In this document: positions 7,744-16,335 of the stretch, piece by piece
Layout of the letters: each line of letters opens with the position of its first letter
Numbering within the stretch: the first letter of the stretch is position 1
Assembly: GCF_009754945.1 (NCBI RefSeq)
Contig: NZ_WPIN01000001.1
Span: 62,001 to 126,000 of the forward strand
Origin: Spirosoma arboris
GTDB lineage: Bacteria > Bacteroidota > Bacteroidia > Cytophagales > Spirosomataceae
Length of the DNA stretch: 64,000 nucleotides
Direction of reading: 5' to 3'
Translations under genes and position numbers: made by a program
The notes under the pieces: generated by a model
What the model saw: only the letters and a program-made list of their open reading frames with translations
What the model was told of the DNA's origin: nothing
Database searches by the model: none

Positions 7744-10700
7744 ATGCCTCTCAGAATCGTATTACTTATTTTTTGGCTGTGGTCCCCAATAACCACGCTA
7801 GCCCAGTCCGGGAAGTTGTTTACGGTCGAAAACGGTCTATCAGGTAGTGTGGTTAGTGATATCCATCAGGATCGAAGTGGTTTCTTGTGGATTGCTACCG
7901 AAGACGGCTTAAACCGGTTTGACGGAATAACATTCACGGTGTACAGGCACGATAAAAAAAACGACACGGGGATTTTAAATAATCAACTTCAGACGTTGTC
8001 CGAGGATAAAGCTGGCAGAATGTATGTAGGTTCAATCGATGGCTTACAGTATTACGACCCAGCAAGTGACTCCTTCCACCGAATACCCCTCAAACTGGAT
8101 GACGGAACTATTGTAAGTACGCGGGTAGTAAGCATCTGCGAACGAAAAAATGGAGATATTCTAGTCGGTACATCTGGTCGTGGCCTCTTTAAACTTATCA
8201 GAAAAGAAGGTAAGCTTTGGGGGCAAAAAATACATTTGGATGTCCATACTGATTTGATTGTCAGGGTTTTTGAGGATACGGAGCAGCACTTGTGGGTATC
8301 CACAGAAGACAAAGGGCTCTATCGATTTGACGGGCATTCGGTCAGATCCTTTTTTGTCTCCAAAAAAGTACAGAATAATGTGGTTAAGAGTATCTGTCAG
8401 GATCGATATGGCCGCCTGTTTGTCGGCAATATGAGCAGCGGGCTTTACCAGTATGACCCTGCCAGTCAGACTTTTATTGCCATCCCGTATCATGGCCGTA
8501 CAGATCTTCCAATCGAGGAGTTAGTGGTCAATCAGAACAATCAGATCCTGATGGCCACTAGTGGGAAAGGGTTGAAGTATTTTGATCCGATTACCAACCA
8601 GATTCTGGATTTGACTTCGAATGTGACCAGCTTCGATCTTTCGAAATCCAAGGTGCATTCCGTTCAGGAAGATAAGGCTGGTAATATATGGATCGGAATT
8701 TTTCAGAAGGGGCTATTACTAATTTCGGGTAATCCCAATCGGTTCGGCTACATAGGTTACAAATCGGTTAGCAGTAATACGATCGGCTCAAGTACCGTCA
8801 TGGCTTTATTTCAGGATACTCAAAAAACGATTTGGGTAGGTACCGATAATGACGGCTTATATGCGCTTTCGCCGGGCTCTACCACCAGTGTACACTACCA
8901 GCCGAATACTGAGGGTGGGTCTGTACCCGCCAATATTATGACCATTTTTGAGGATTCAAGGAAAAATCTCTGGCTTGGTTCCTATTTAAGTGGTCTGGTA
9001 CAATTTGACCGAAAAACAGGCAAGAGCAGCTATATAAGTAAGCTTGTTGATAAAAATGGCGATAACGTTCAGCGGGTTTTTAGTATCAAAGAAGATTCCA
9101 GACACAGACTTTGGGTGGCTACGATGGGTTCTGGTTTATTCTGCCTGGATCTTTCCTCTGAAAACGTCAAAAGCTTTGACGCGCTACCCAGTAAACTGTA
9201 CCAATCTACCTATAATCAAATCCCGAATAACTGGATCAACTGTCTGCTCGTCTCCAAAGACAATAAGTTATTTATTGGGACATTCGATGGCCTGGCCTGC
9301 CTGGATCTGGATACGGAAAATTTTGTCTCCACCTTTGGTAGTAACAATCTCCTGAGGGGTATAGTCATCTATTCCCTGTTTGACGATACGAAGGGCAATT
9401 TGTGGCTGGGGACATCTCAAGGGTTGAAAAGGCTTACCCGTTCAACCAGGGAGATTACGTCGTTTGATATAGACAATGGCTTACCCAGCAGTATGATCTC
9501 CGCCATCCAAGGTGATAATGATGGTCACTTATGGCTCAGTACCAACCGGGGTTTGTCAAGAATGGACCTGGAAACCAATACGTTTGTCAATTTCTATTCT
9601 GCCGACGGACTGCAGGGTAATCAATTTAGCCAGGGAGCATCCATAGAGGTTGATAATGAAGCACTTTATTTCGGCGGGGTAAATGGAATTACCTATTTTA
9701 AACCCGATGAGATACGCATTGCGAACAAACGACTGTCAGTACAGATTGTTGACCTCTATATCCACGGTAAACCGGTACGAAAAGGGACAACATCAGGTGG
9801 GTATCAAGTCGTTGATACGACCGTCAATAGTGCCAGCGAATTTCACTTGTCCCATCAGGATAACTCATTCACACTGGGATTTTCGACAATGGATTTTATT
9901 GATGCCGAACGAGTTTCCTACTTGTATTCCATCAATGACAACGATTGGGTAGAACTGCGCTTAGGTTCTAACCGATTGACATTCGATAACTTAGCGCCTG
10001 GAACCTATGTGTTTCGGTTAAAGGCCAAAGCCAATAAAGCTATTTCTGACCAGCATCAGGTAACGATCGTTATACACCCGGCCTGGTATGTATCGACCTG
10101 GGCGAAAGTTGTTTATGGCTTATTGATCCTGATCCTGTCGGGGCTAGTGTATCGGACGATCCGCAACCGGCGACGGATTAATGAAGAAAGACTGGCCCAT
10201 CAACGACTGGAAGAGCTTAATGAAGCCAAACTCCAGTTTTTTATCAACATTGCCCATGAGATACGAACTCCGTTGACGCTGGTTGTCAGTCCGCTGCAAA
10301 AACTAATTAGCCATGATCAGGATAATGAGCGGAGGCACTTGTACGACATTATGGGGCGGAATACAAAACGTATACTGGATCTGGTGAACCAGTTAATGGA
10401 TATCCGCAAGATTGAAAAAGGGCAGATGGCCTTACAATTGGACCGTGTTGATATGGTTCACTTTACGAGCGAAATCTGTCAGCTATTCGAAGAGCAAATC
10501 CATGCCAAACAGATTCACTTTGTTATGGATTTCCCAACGGATCGGGTTTTTTCCAGAATTGACCCACTGAATTTTGATAAAGTGCTTATTAATATCCTAT
10601 CGAATGCATTCAAATTTACTCCTGTCGATGGAACAATTCGGGTGGCTCTAACCCTGAAACCGAACCGAAATCAACGGGATTTGGTCATTGCGATCGAAGA

Positions 10701-11814
10701 TTCGGGTCAATGCATTAATGAAGCTGAGACAGAACGAATATTTGACTGCTTTTACCAATCGGCCGACCACCGCGATTATAACCAATCTGGCACGGGCATT
10801 GGCCTTCATTTGGTTAAACAACTGGTACAACTACACGGTGGGACTATTCAGGTCGAAAATAAAGAGCCCATCGGCTGCTGTTTTTCCATAACCCTACCTG
10901 TCGAAGAGATCGTTGCCGCTGAATCTCCAGTTATAGTACCTTTCGCACCGGGCATCCAATGCTTACCTGAACCAAAAGCTGATGAACAATCGGGGGCAGC
11001 AAGGTTGAAAAGGAAATCGAAACGCGTGGTAATTGCTGACGATGATAGCGAGATATGTAACTACCTAATTGACGAATTATCCGGCGAGTATAGTGTGTTT
11101 GCCTATGCCAATGGTGAAGAAGCCTACAAGGGAATATTGAAGGAAAAACCAGACCTGGTCATCAGTGATGTCATGATGCCCGTAATGGATGGGATGGCGC
11201 TTTGCCGTAAAATGAGAGCCAATCCCTTGATCAATCATATACCAATTGTGCTATTAACAGCCAAAACCGAGGAGTCGAGTAATGTTCAGGGGCTCGAGCT
11301 GGGCGCGGACGCCTACATCACCAAACCCTTCAACATGGACATCTTACTGAAAACGGTTAATGGTCTGATCAGAAACAGACAGATCTTGAAGAATAACGAA
11401 CATGAGCAACACTATCAGGAGGAGTTCATTTCAAAGATCAGTATTAAGGCCTCCGAGGAAAAGTTGCTGGAAAAAGTCCATCTGATCATCAATCAGAACC
11501 TGGCCAATCCCGAGTTAAGTGTTGAAATGATTGCTGGTGAGATAGGCATCAGTCGGGTGCATCTGCATCGTAAACTGAAAGAACTGACCAATTTAACGAC
11601 CAGAGATCTTATACGAACTATTCGACTGAAACAGGCCGCGGAACTGCTAACCATTAAAGGATTAAGTGTTTCAGAGGTGTCCTTTGCTGTAGGCTACCTG
11701 AACGTAAACAATTTTTCAGTCGCGTTTAAGGAGCAATTTGGCGTATCACCAACCGGATACTCAGCGCATTGTGTAGTAAAGACCAGGAGCGAAGGATTAC
11801 CGGTTAGTTCATAG
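7744..11814 (+). CDS. Hybrid two-component system regulator of the xylan PUL
   Basis: A 1356-residue one-protein signalling system: periplasmic sensor, kinase, receiver and DNA-binding domain. Residues 1-21 are a signal peptide ending A-Q. Residues 25-660 hold beta-propeller repeats of the Reg_prop type (W-I-A/G-T-x-x-G-L-x-R/F), followed by a Y_Y_Y domain. A membrane helix lies near 786-803, then the HisKA box with His838 (N-I-A-H-E-I-R-T-P), the ATPase domain, a receiver with phospho-acceptor Asp1142 (S-D-V-M-M-P), and a C-terminal AraC-type helix-turn-helix. The G1 ATP-lid box reads D-S-G-Q-C, so Cys990 replaces the second glycine of D-x-G-x-G, which may weaken ATP binding. HTCS proteins typically sense released oligosaccharides and activate the adjacent susC; the shared promoter module supports that here. 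Confidence 0.93.
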   Translation: MPLRIVLLIFWLWSPITTLAQSGKLFTVENGLSGSVVSDIHQDRSGFLWIATEDGLNRFDGITFTVYRHDKKNDTGILNNQLQTLSEDKAGRMYVGSIDGLQYYDPASDSFHRIPLKLDDGTIVSTRVVSICERKNGDILVGTSGRGLFKLIRKEGKLWGQKIHLDVHTDLIVRVFEDTEQHLWVSTEDKGLYRFDGHSVRSFFVSKKVQNNVVKSICQDRYGRLFVGNMSSGLYQYDPASQTFIAIPYHGRTDLPIEELVVNQNNQILMATSGKGLKYFDPITNQILDLTSNVTSFDLSKSKVHSVQEDKAGNIWIGIFQKGLLLISGNPNRFGYIGYKSVSSNTIGSSTVMALFQDTQKTIWVGTDNDGLYALSPGSTTSVHYQPNTEGGSVPANIMTIFEDSRKNLWLGSYLSGLVQFDRKTGKSSYISKLVDKNGDNVQRVFSIKEDSRHRLWVATMGSGLFCLDLSSENVKSFDALPSKLYQSTYNQIPNNWINCLLVSKDNKLFIGTFDGLACLDLDTENFVSTFGSNNLLRGIVIYSLFDDTKGNLWLGTSQGLKRLTRSTREITSFDIDNGLPSSMISAIQGDNDGHLWLSTNRGLSRMDLETNTFVNFYSADGLQGNQFSQGASIEVDNEALYFGGVNGITYFKPDEIRIANKRLSVQIVDLYIHGKPVRKGTTSGGYQVVDTTVNSASEFHLSHQDNSFTLGFSTMDFIDAERVSYLYSINDNDWVELRLGSNRLTFDNLAPGTYVFRLKAKANKAISDQHQVTIVIHPAWYVSTWAKVVYGLLILILSGLVYRTIRNRRRINEERLAHQRLEELNEAKLQFFINIAHEIRTPLTLVVSPLQKLISHDQDNERRHLYDIMGRNTKRILDLVNQLMDIRKIEKGQMALQLDRVDMVHFTSEICQLFEEQIHAKQIHFVMDFPTDRVFSRIDPLNFDKVLINILSNAFKFTPVDGTIRVALTLKPNRNQRDLVIAIEDSGQCINEAETERIFDCFYQSADHRDYNQSGTGIGLHLVKQLVQLHGGTIQVENKEPIGCCFSITLPVEEIVAAESPVIVPFAPGIQCLPEPKADEQSGAARLKRKSKRVVIADDDSEICNYLIDELSGEYSVFAYANGEEAYKGILKEKPDLVISDVMMPVMDGMALCRKMRANPLINHIPIVLLTAKTEESSNVQGLELGADAYITKPFNMDILLKTVNGLIRNRQILKNNEHEQHYQEEFISKISIKASEEKLLEKVHLIINQNLANPELSVEMIAGEIGISRVHLHRKLKELTNLTTRDLIRTIRLKQAAELLTIKGLSVSEVSFAVGYLNVNNFSVAFKEQFGVSPTGYSAHCVVKTRSEGLPVSS

Positions 11815-11874
11815 GAAGCCCCTAATGATAGTTTATACTTACCTCATTTAGTGCTTTACGATTCACCTAAGCTA

Positions 11875-12174
11875 ATGCGACTTCTGCTTTGCCTTTTTCT
11901 CTTGACCTTTTCGCTAACGGTTTGTTTTTCGCAAAACAAGCCGACGTTAAAGCTCTGGTATAACAAACCTTCCGGTCAAATCTGGGAAAATGCCCTACCC
12001 ATCGGAAATGGCCGGCTAGGGGCTATGGTGTATGGAAACGTAGCGAAGGAAACCATTCAACTCAATGAACATACGGTCTGGAGTGGTAGCCCGAACCAGA
12101 ACGACAGCCCCGATGCACTGGCCGCTTTGCCCGAAATCCGGCGGTTGATTTTTGATGGCAAAAACAGACGATAA
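11875..12174 (+). pseudogene. Truncated GH95 enzyme, N-terminal fragment only
   Basis: The 99-residue frame has a signal peptide (M-R-L-L-L-C-L-F) and then a sequence diagnostic of the GH95 N-terminal domain: L-W-Y-N-K-P, W-E-N-A-L-P-I-G-N-G-R-L-G-A-M-V-Y-G, and L-N-E-H-T-V-W-S-G. GH95 enzymes (alpha-L-fucosidase or alpha-L-galactosidase) are around 750-850 residues with catalysis in the missing (alpha/alpha)6 barrel, so this fragment cannot be active. The frame ends at I-F-D-G-K-N-R-R-stop, and the GH43 gene starts 33 bases later, so a large internal deletion is likely. The ATG at 11875 is chosen over an upstream GTG because it begins the signal peptide. Confidence 0.85.
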
Positions 12175-12207
12175 AAACTGAATAAGAAGTAATTAGCACA
12201 AACCCTT

Positions 12208-13890
12208 ATGAAAAATCGCCTTTTCCCGGCACTTTTTGCTACCCTGAGCCTGGTAATGAATTTTTCTACTTCCGCTCAGACTACGTTGGTCAATCCAATT
12301 CTGACCGGTTTTTATCCTGACCCCAGCATTGTGAAGGTCGGTCCGGATTATTACCTGGTCAATTCGACCTTCTCCTATTTTCCCGGTCTTCCGATTATGC
12401 ACAGCAAAGACCTCAAAAACTGGAAGCAAATCGGCAATGTTATCGACCATCCCGAACAAATGGATTTCATGGGCGAACGCCTGACCCGTGGGTTATTTGC
12501 ACCGGGCATCAGCTATAACAAAGGCACATTCTACGTTACCTGCACCGACATCGACCACGACGGTAACTTTGTCGTTACAGCTAAAAATCCCGCTGGCCCC
12601 TGGAGCAACCCCGTTAAAATTCCGCAGGTGCGCGGCATCGACCCTTCCATTTATTTTGATGAAAGTACCGACAAAGCGTACATCATCTACAACAGCGAAG
12701 CCCCCGACCGTAAGCCGCTGTATTCTGGCCATCGGACGATCCGGATGTATGAATTTGACCCAGTGAATCTGAAAGTTGTGGGTGAAGAAAAGCAACTCGT
12801 CAACGGTGGGGTGGATCTCTCCAAAAAGCCGGTCTGGATTGAAGGACCGCACATTTTGAAGCGGAACGGCTGGTATTACCTCTACGCGGCTGAGGGCGGC
12901 ACGTCGGTCAATCACTCCGAAGTTGTATTACGTAGCAAAGATGTTTGGGGGCCTTACGTACCGTTTGAAGGCAATCCGATCCTGACACAGCGTGAGTTGC
13001 CTGCCGATCGAAAAAATGCGATTACGTCGGCGGGGCACGCGCAATTTGTGGAAGGCCCGGACGGAAAGTGGTATTCGATTTTTCTGGCCGTCAGACCCTA
13101 CGAAGGCGATTATTACAATACAGGCCGTGAAACCTTTATTGCACCCTTGACATGGAAAGACGACTGGCCAATGATCGAGCATGGTGAGAAGGCTATTTCG
13201 TACAATTATCCTGTTAATTATAAGGAAATTAAACAGAAGGGAGCGCTGCCGCAATCGGGCAATTTCGCCTACACGATGACCTTCGACAAAGCACTTGATC
13301 CGGCGCTTTTGTTCATGCGTACCCATGATAAAGATTCATATTCTCTCTCGAAGAAGGATGGACTGACGCTGAAACTGAAGCCTGAAACGATCATGGAAAT
13401 GGGCAATCCTTCGTTCATCGGAAAACGCCAGCAGCACCTCAATAGCATTGCCGAAACGGAGCTGACGTTTACACCAAAATCGGATAAAGAAAAAGCAGGC
13501 TTAGTGATTCTACAGGATGAAAGCCATTTCTATTTCCTGTGTAAAGCAAAAGCGCAGGATAAAGACGTGCTGCAACTCTACCAAAGCAAGCCACAATCAA
13601 AGGAGCTGGAATTGCTGACCGAAGTGCCACTCAATGCTAAAGCGGGTAAAGTAGGTTTACGTATCGCATCGCAGGGCGATACGTATAGTTTCTATACATC
13701 AACCGATGCCGAAAACTGGAGCCTTTTAAAAGATAAAGTTGATGGTAAATTTCTCAGCACCAAAGTATCGGGTGGGTTTATTGGTTGTGTGTATGGCCTG
13801 TATGCTACGTCGTCGGGAGAAGCAACGACCAATTTAGCGTCGTTCCAGTTCCTCAAATACGCAGGTGATGACCCTATGTTGAGGAGGTGA
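12208..13890 (+). CDS. GH43 beta-xylosidase / alpha-L-arabinofuranosidase
   Basis: A 560-residue exported glycoside hydrolase that removes xylose or arabinose from xylan oligosaccharides. Signal peptide 1-23 (ends S-A-Q). The five-bladed GH43 propeller spans about 26-330 with the general base Asp38 (F-Y-P-D-P-S), the pKa-modulating Asp145 (G-I-D-P-S) and the general acid Glu212 (I-E-G-P-H). The blade-one motif N-S-T-F-S-Y-F-P-G-L-P-I and the C-terminal beta-sandwich (about 340-555) fit the GH43_12-like two-domain type. It stands 33 bases after the broken GH95 gene, and a palindromic element follows its stop codon. Substrate preference between xylose and arabinose cannot be decided from sequence. 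Confidence 0.9.
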   Translation: MKNRLFPALFATLSLVMNFSTSAQTTLVNPILTGFYPDPSIVKVGPDYYLVNSTFSYFPGLPIMHSKDLKNWKQIGNVIDHPEQMDFMGERLTRGLFAPGISYNKGTFYVTCTDIDHDGNFVVTAKNPAGPWSNPVKIPQVRGIDPSIYFDESTDKAYIIYNSEAPDRKPLYSGHRTIRMYEFDPVNLKVVGEEKQLVNGGVDLSKKPVWIEGPHILKRNGWYYLYAAEGGTSVNHSEVVLRSKDVWGPYVPFEGNPILTQRELPADRKNAITSAGHAQFVEGPDGKWYSIFLAVRPYEGDYYNTGRETFIAPLTWKDDWPMIEHGEKAISYNYPVNYKEIKQKGALPQSGNFAYTMTFDKALDPALLFMRTHDKDSYSLSKKDGLTLKLKPETIMEMGNPSFIGKRQQHLNSIAETELTFTPKSDKEKAGLVILQDESHFYFLCKAKAQDKDVLQLYQSKPQSKELELLTEVPLNAKAGKVGLRIASQGDTYSFYTSTDAENWSLLKDKVDGKFLSTKVSGGFIGCVYGLYATSSGEATTNLASFQFLKYAGDDPMLRR

Positions 13891-13900
13891 ATAGTTGATT

Positions 13901-14005
13901 TTTTTGTCATCCCGACCGGTCCGCCGGTGCGGCAGGAGGGATCTTCGGATGAGTCAATAAAATAGCCAATACCGAAGATCCCTCCTATCGTCGGGATGAC
14001 AAAAA
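13901..14005. repeat. Palindromic intergenic element, copy 1 (imperfect)
   Basis: The outer arms tttttgtcatcccgac (13901-13916) and gtcgggatgacaaaaa (13990-14005), and the inner arms aggagggatcttcgg (13934-13948) and ccgaagatccctcct (13972-13986), fold into one long hairpin. A GC-rich insert of 17 bases interrupts the left side. It begins 10 bases after the GH43 stop. The same core is found in the element at 22372-22491. It may act as a 3' RNA stabiliser or attenuator between PUL genes. Confidence 0.8.
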
Positions 14006-14049
14006 CGATGGATGCCAAAAAATACTCAAGAGTTTAACTAGGTTTCTCA

Positions 14050-16332
14050 TTGAAAACCAACTTAATACATATCGCCATTCTCTTGTCGTTCAGCATTTCG
14101 GCGCTGGCGCAGATGCAGTCATTTTCCTTACAGGAAGTGAGACTGACAAAGGGGGCATTCAAAAATGCGCAGGACGTTGACCTGAACTATATACTGGCCC
14201 TAAATCCTGATAAGCTTCTGGCACCCTACCTGATCGATGCGGGGTTACCCTTGAAAGCCGAGCGTTACGGGAACTGGGAAAGTTCGGGTTTAGACGGGCA
14301 CATTGGTGGGCATTATCTGTCGGCATTGGCCATGATGTATGCCTCTACGGGTAATGCCGAACTCAAAAAGCGCCTGGATTATATGATCTCGGAACTGGCT
14401 CGTTGTCAGGTCAAAAACGGGAATGGCTACGTAGGGGGCATTCCGCAGGGGAAACTCTTTTGGGAGCGTATTCACAAAGGCGATATCGACGGGAGCAGTT
14501 TTGGTCTGAACAATACGTGGGTACCGCTGTACAACATCCACAAGCTTTTTGCGGGTTTACGAGATGCCTACGAATACGCTGGAAACCAGCAGGCTAAACA
14601 CGTACTGATTGGTCTGGGCGACTGGTTTATCGACCTCATTAAGCCCCTCTCCGACGACCAGATTCAGCAAGTGCTACGTACCGAGCACGGCGGCATCAAC
14701 GAAACCTTTGCTGATTTATACATCCTGACCAAAAACAAAAAATACCTTGAAACCGCGCAGAAACTGTCGCATCGTGCGCTGCTGAATCCACTGCTGGAAA
14801 AACAGGATAAGCTGACAGGACTTCATGCCAATACGCAGATTCCGAAAGTGATTGGCTACGAAAAAATAGCCATGCTCACGGGCAACACTGACTGGTCGGA
14901 TGCGGCTCAGTATTTCTGGCAGAATGTCTCGCAGAAACGTAGTGTAGCGTTTGGTGGCAACAGCGTGCGTGAGCATTTCAATCCGACAAACGACTTCAGC
15001 CGGATGCTCAGGTCGAATCAGGGGCCTGAAACCTGCAATTCATTTAACATGCTCCGCCTGAGTAAAGCGTTGTTTCTGGATAAAGCTGACCCAGGCTACC
15101 TGGACTTCTATGAACGGACGCTCTACAACCATATTCTGTCGACGCAGCATCCCGAGAAAGGCGGGTTCGTTTATTTCACCCCGATTCGTCCAAATCATTA
15201 CCGCGTATATTCTCAGCCCGAAACCAGCATGTGGTGCTGCGTAGGATCGGGTCTGGAAAATCACACCAAATACGGTGAACTGATTTATAGCCATTCAGAC
15301 AAAGACCTGTTTGTCAATCTGTTTATCCCCTCTACGCTGGATTGGAAAGAAAAGGGAATGCAGCTCAACCAAACCACGGGTTTCCCCTACAAAAATGAAA
15401 CGGAACTGGCCCTGACGTTAAAAAAGCCGCAGGTCTTTTCGGTACACATTCGCTATCCGAAATGGGCTGGGAATTTTGTCATTCTGGTCAATGGTAAGCC
15501 ACAAAACGTAATTGGAGAGCCATCAACCTACGCAACCATCAACCGAAAATGGCAAACCGGCGATAAACTAACCGTTCGTTTCACGACGGCTACTCAATTG
15601 GAGTACCTGCCCGATGGCTCTAACTGGGCTGCTTTCGTGCACGGCCCCATTGTCCTGGCTGCCAAAACATCGACTACTGATCTGACCGGACTTTTTGCCG
15701 ACGATAGCCGGATGGGGCATGAAACAAAGGGAAAACTGTATCCCCTCGACAACGCCTACGCGCTTATCGGCAATGAGGATACGTATCGTTCAAAAATTAA
15801 GCCTATCGAAGGGCTGAAATTCCGACTGGATTCGTTGACGCTGCAACCGTTTTATGAAATACATGATGCCCGCTATCAGATGTATTTTCAGACGTTTACA
15901 CCGGCGGCTTATAGCGAACAGAAAGCCCGGCTAAAGCAACAGGAAACAGAAGCCTTGGCTATTGAAGCGAAAACCGCTGACAAGATCAATTGTGGTGAAC
16001 AGCAACCCGAAGTCGATCATGCCTACAAAGGCGAAAAAAGTGAATCGGGTTACGATGATGAGCGGTTTTGGAGACGTACCCGTTCATTCATTTCGTATGA
16101 GTTACAGAACCGAAATCGGGCGGGTAAGTTTCTTGATATCAGTGCTATAGATGATATCAAGCCGGAGCAGGTGAGCTTTGTAATCAATGATAAACCAGCC
16201 GAGATTCTTTCTGTCGATGGGAAAACAATCCGGCTTAAAGTGAATGACGACGAGGTAGTTAAGCTAAAAATCATGGCTGCCTCTGGAGTGAATACACCTC
16301 GCTTTAATCAGATCAGAATTTTAACACACTAA
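14050..16332 (+). CDS. GH127/GH146-like beta-L-arabinofuranosidase
   Basis: A 760-residue exported enzyme of the former DUF1680 group, which cleaves beta-L-arabinofuranosides. The start is a TTG at 14050; no in-frame ATG precedes the signal peptide (M-K-T-N-L-I-H to A-L-A-Q, residues 1-21), so TTG is accepted. The (alpha/alpha)6 barrel carries the zinc-thiolate site of the family: Glu327 and Cys329 (P-E-T-C-N-S-F-N) and the pair Cys396-Cys397 (M-W-C-C-V-G-S-G-L-E-N-H), the last being the expected nucleophile. Beta-sandwich domains follow from about 440, with an extra C-terminal domain after 650. The stop lies 3 bases before the next GH43 start, so they are co-translated. Choosing between GH127 and GH146 needs a tree. 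Confidence 0.88.
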   Translation: MKTNLIHIAILLSFSISALAQMQSFSLQEVRLTKGAFKNAQDVDLNYILALNPDKLLAPYLIDAGLPLKAERYGNWESSGLDGHIGGHYLSALAMMYASTGNAELKKRLDYMISELARCQVKNGNGYVGGIPQGKLFWERIHKGDIDGSSFGLNNTWVPLYNIHKLFAGLRDAYEYAGNQQAKHVLIGLGDWFIDLIKPLSDDQIQQVLRTEHGGINETFADLYILTKNKKYLETAQKLSHRALLNPLLEKQDKLTGLHANTQIPKVIGYEKIAMLTGNTDWSDAAQYFWQNVSQKRSVAFGGNSVREHFNPTNDFSRMLRSNQGPETCNSFNMLRLSKALFLDKADPGYLDFYERTLYNHILSTQHPEKGGFVYFTPIRPNHYRVYSQPETSMWCCVGSGLENHTKYGELIYSHSDKDLFVNLFIPSTLDWKEKGMQLNQTTGFPYKNETELALTLKKPQVFSVHIRYPKWAGNFVILVNGKPQNVIGEPSTYATINRKWQTGDKLTVRFTTATQLEYLPDGSNWAAFVHGPIVLAAKTSTTDLTGLFADDSRMGHETKGKLYPLDNAYALIGNEDTYRSKIKPIEGLKFRLDSLTLQPFYEIHDARYQMYFQTFTPAAYSEQKARLKQQETEALAIEAKTADKINCGEQQPEVDHAYKGEKSESGYDDERFWRRTRSFISYELQNRNRAGKFLDISAIDDIKPEQVSFVINDKPAEILSVDGKTIRLKVNDDEVVKLKIMAASGVNTPRFNQIRILTH

Positions 16333-16335
16333 TCC

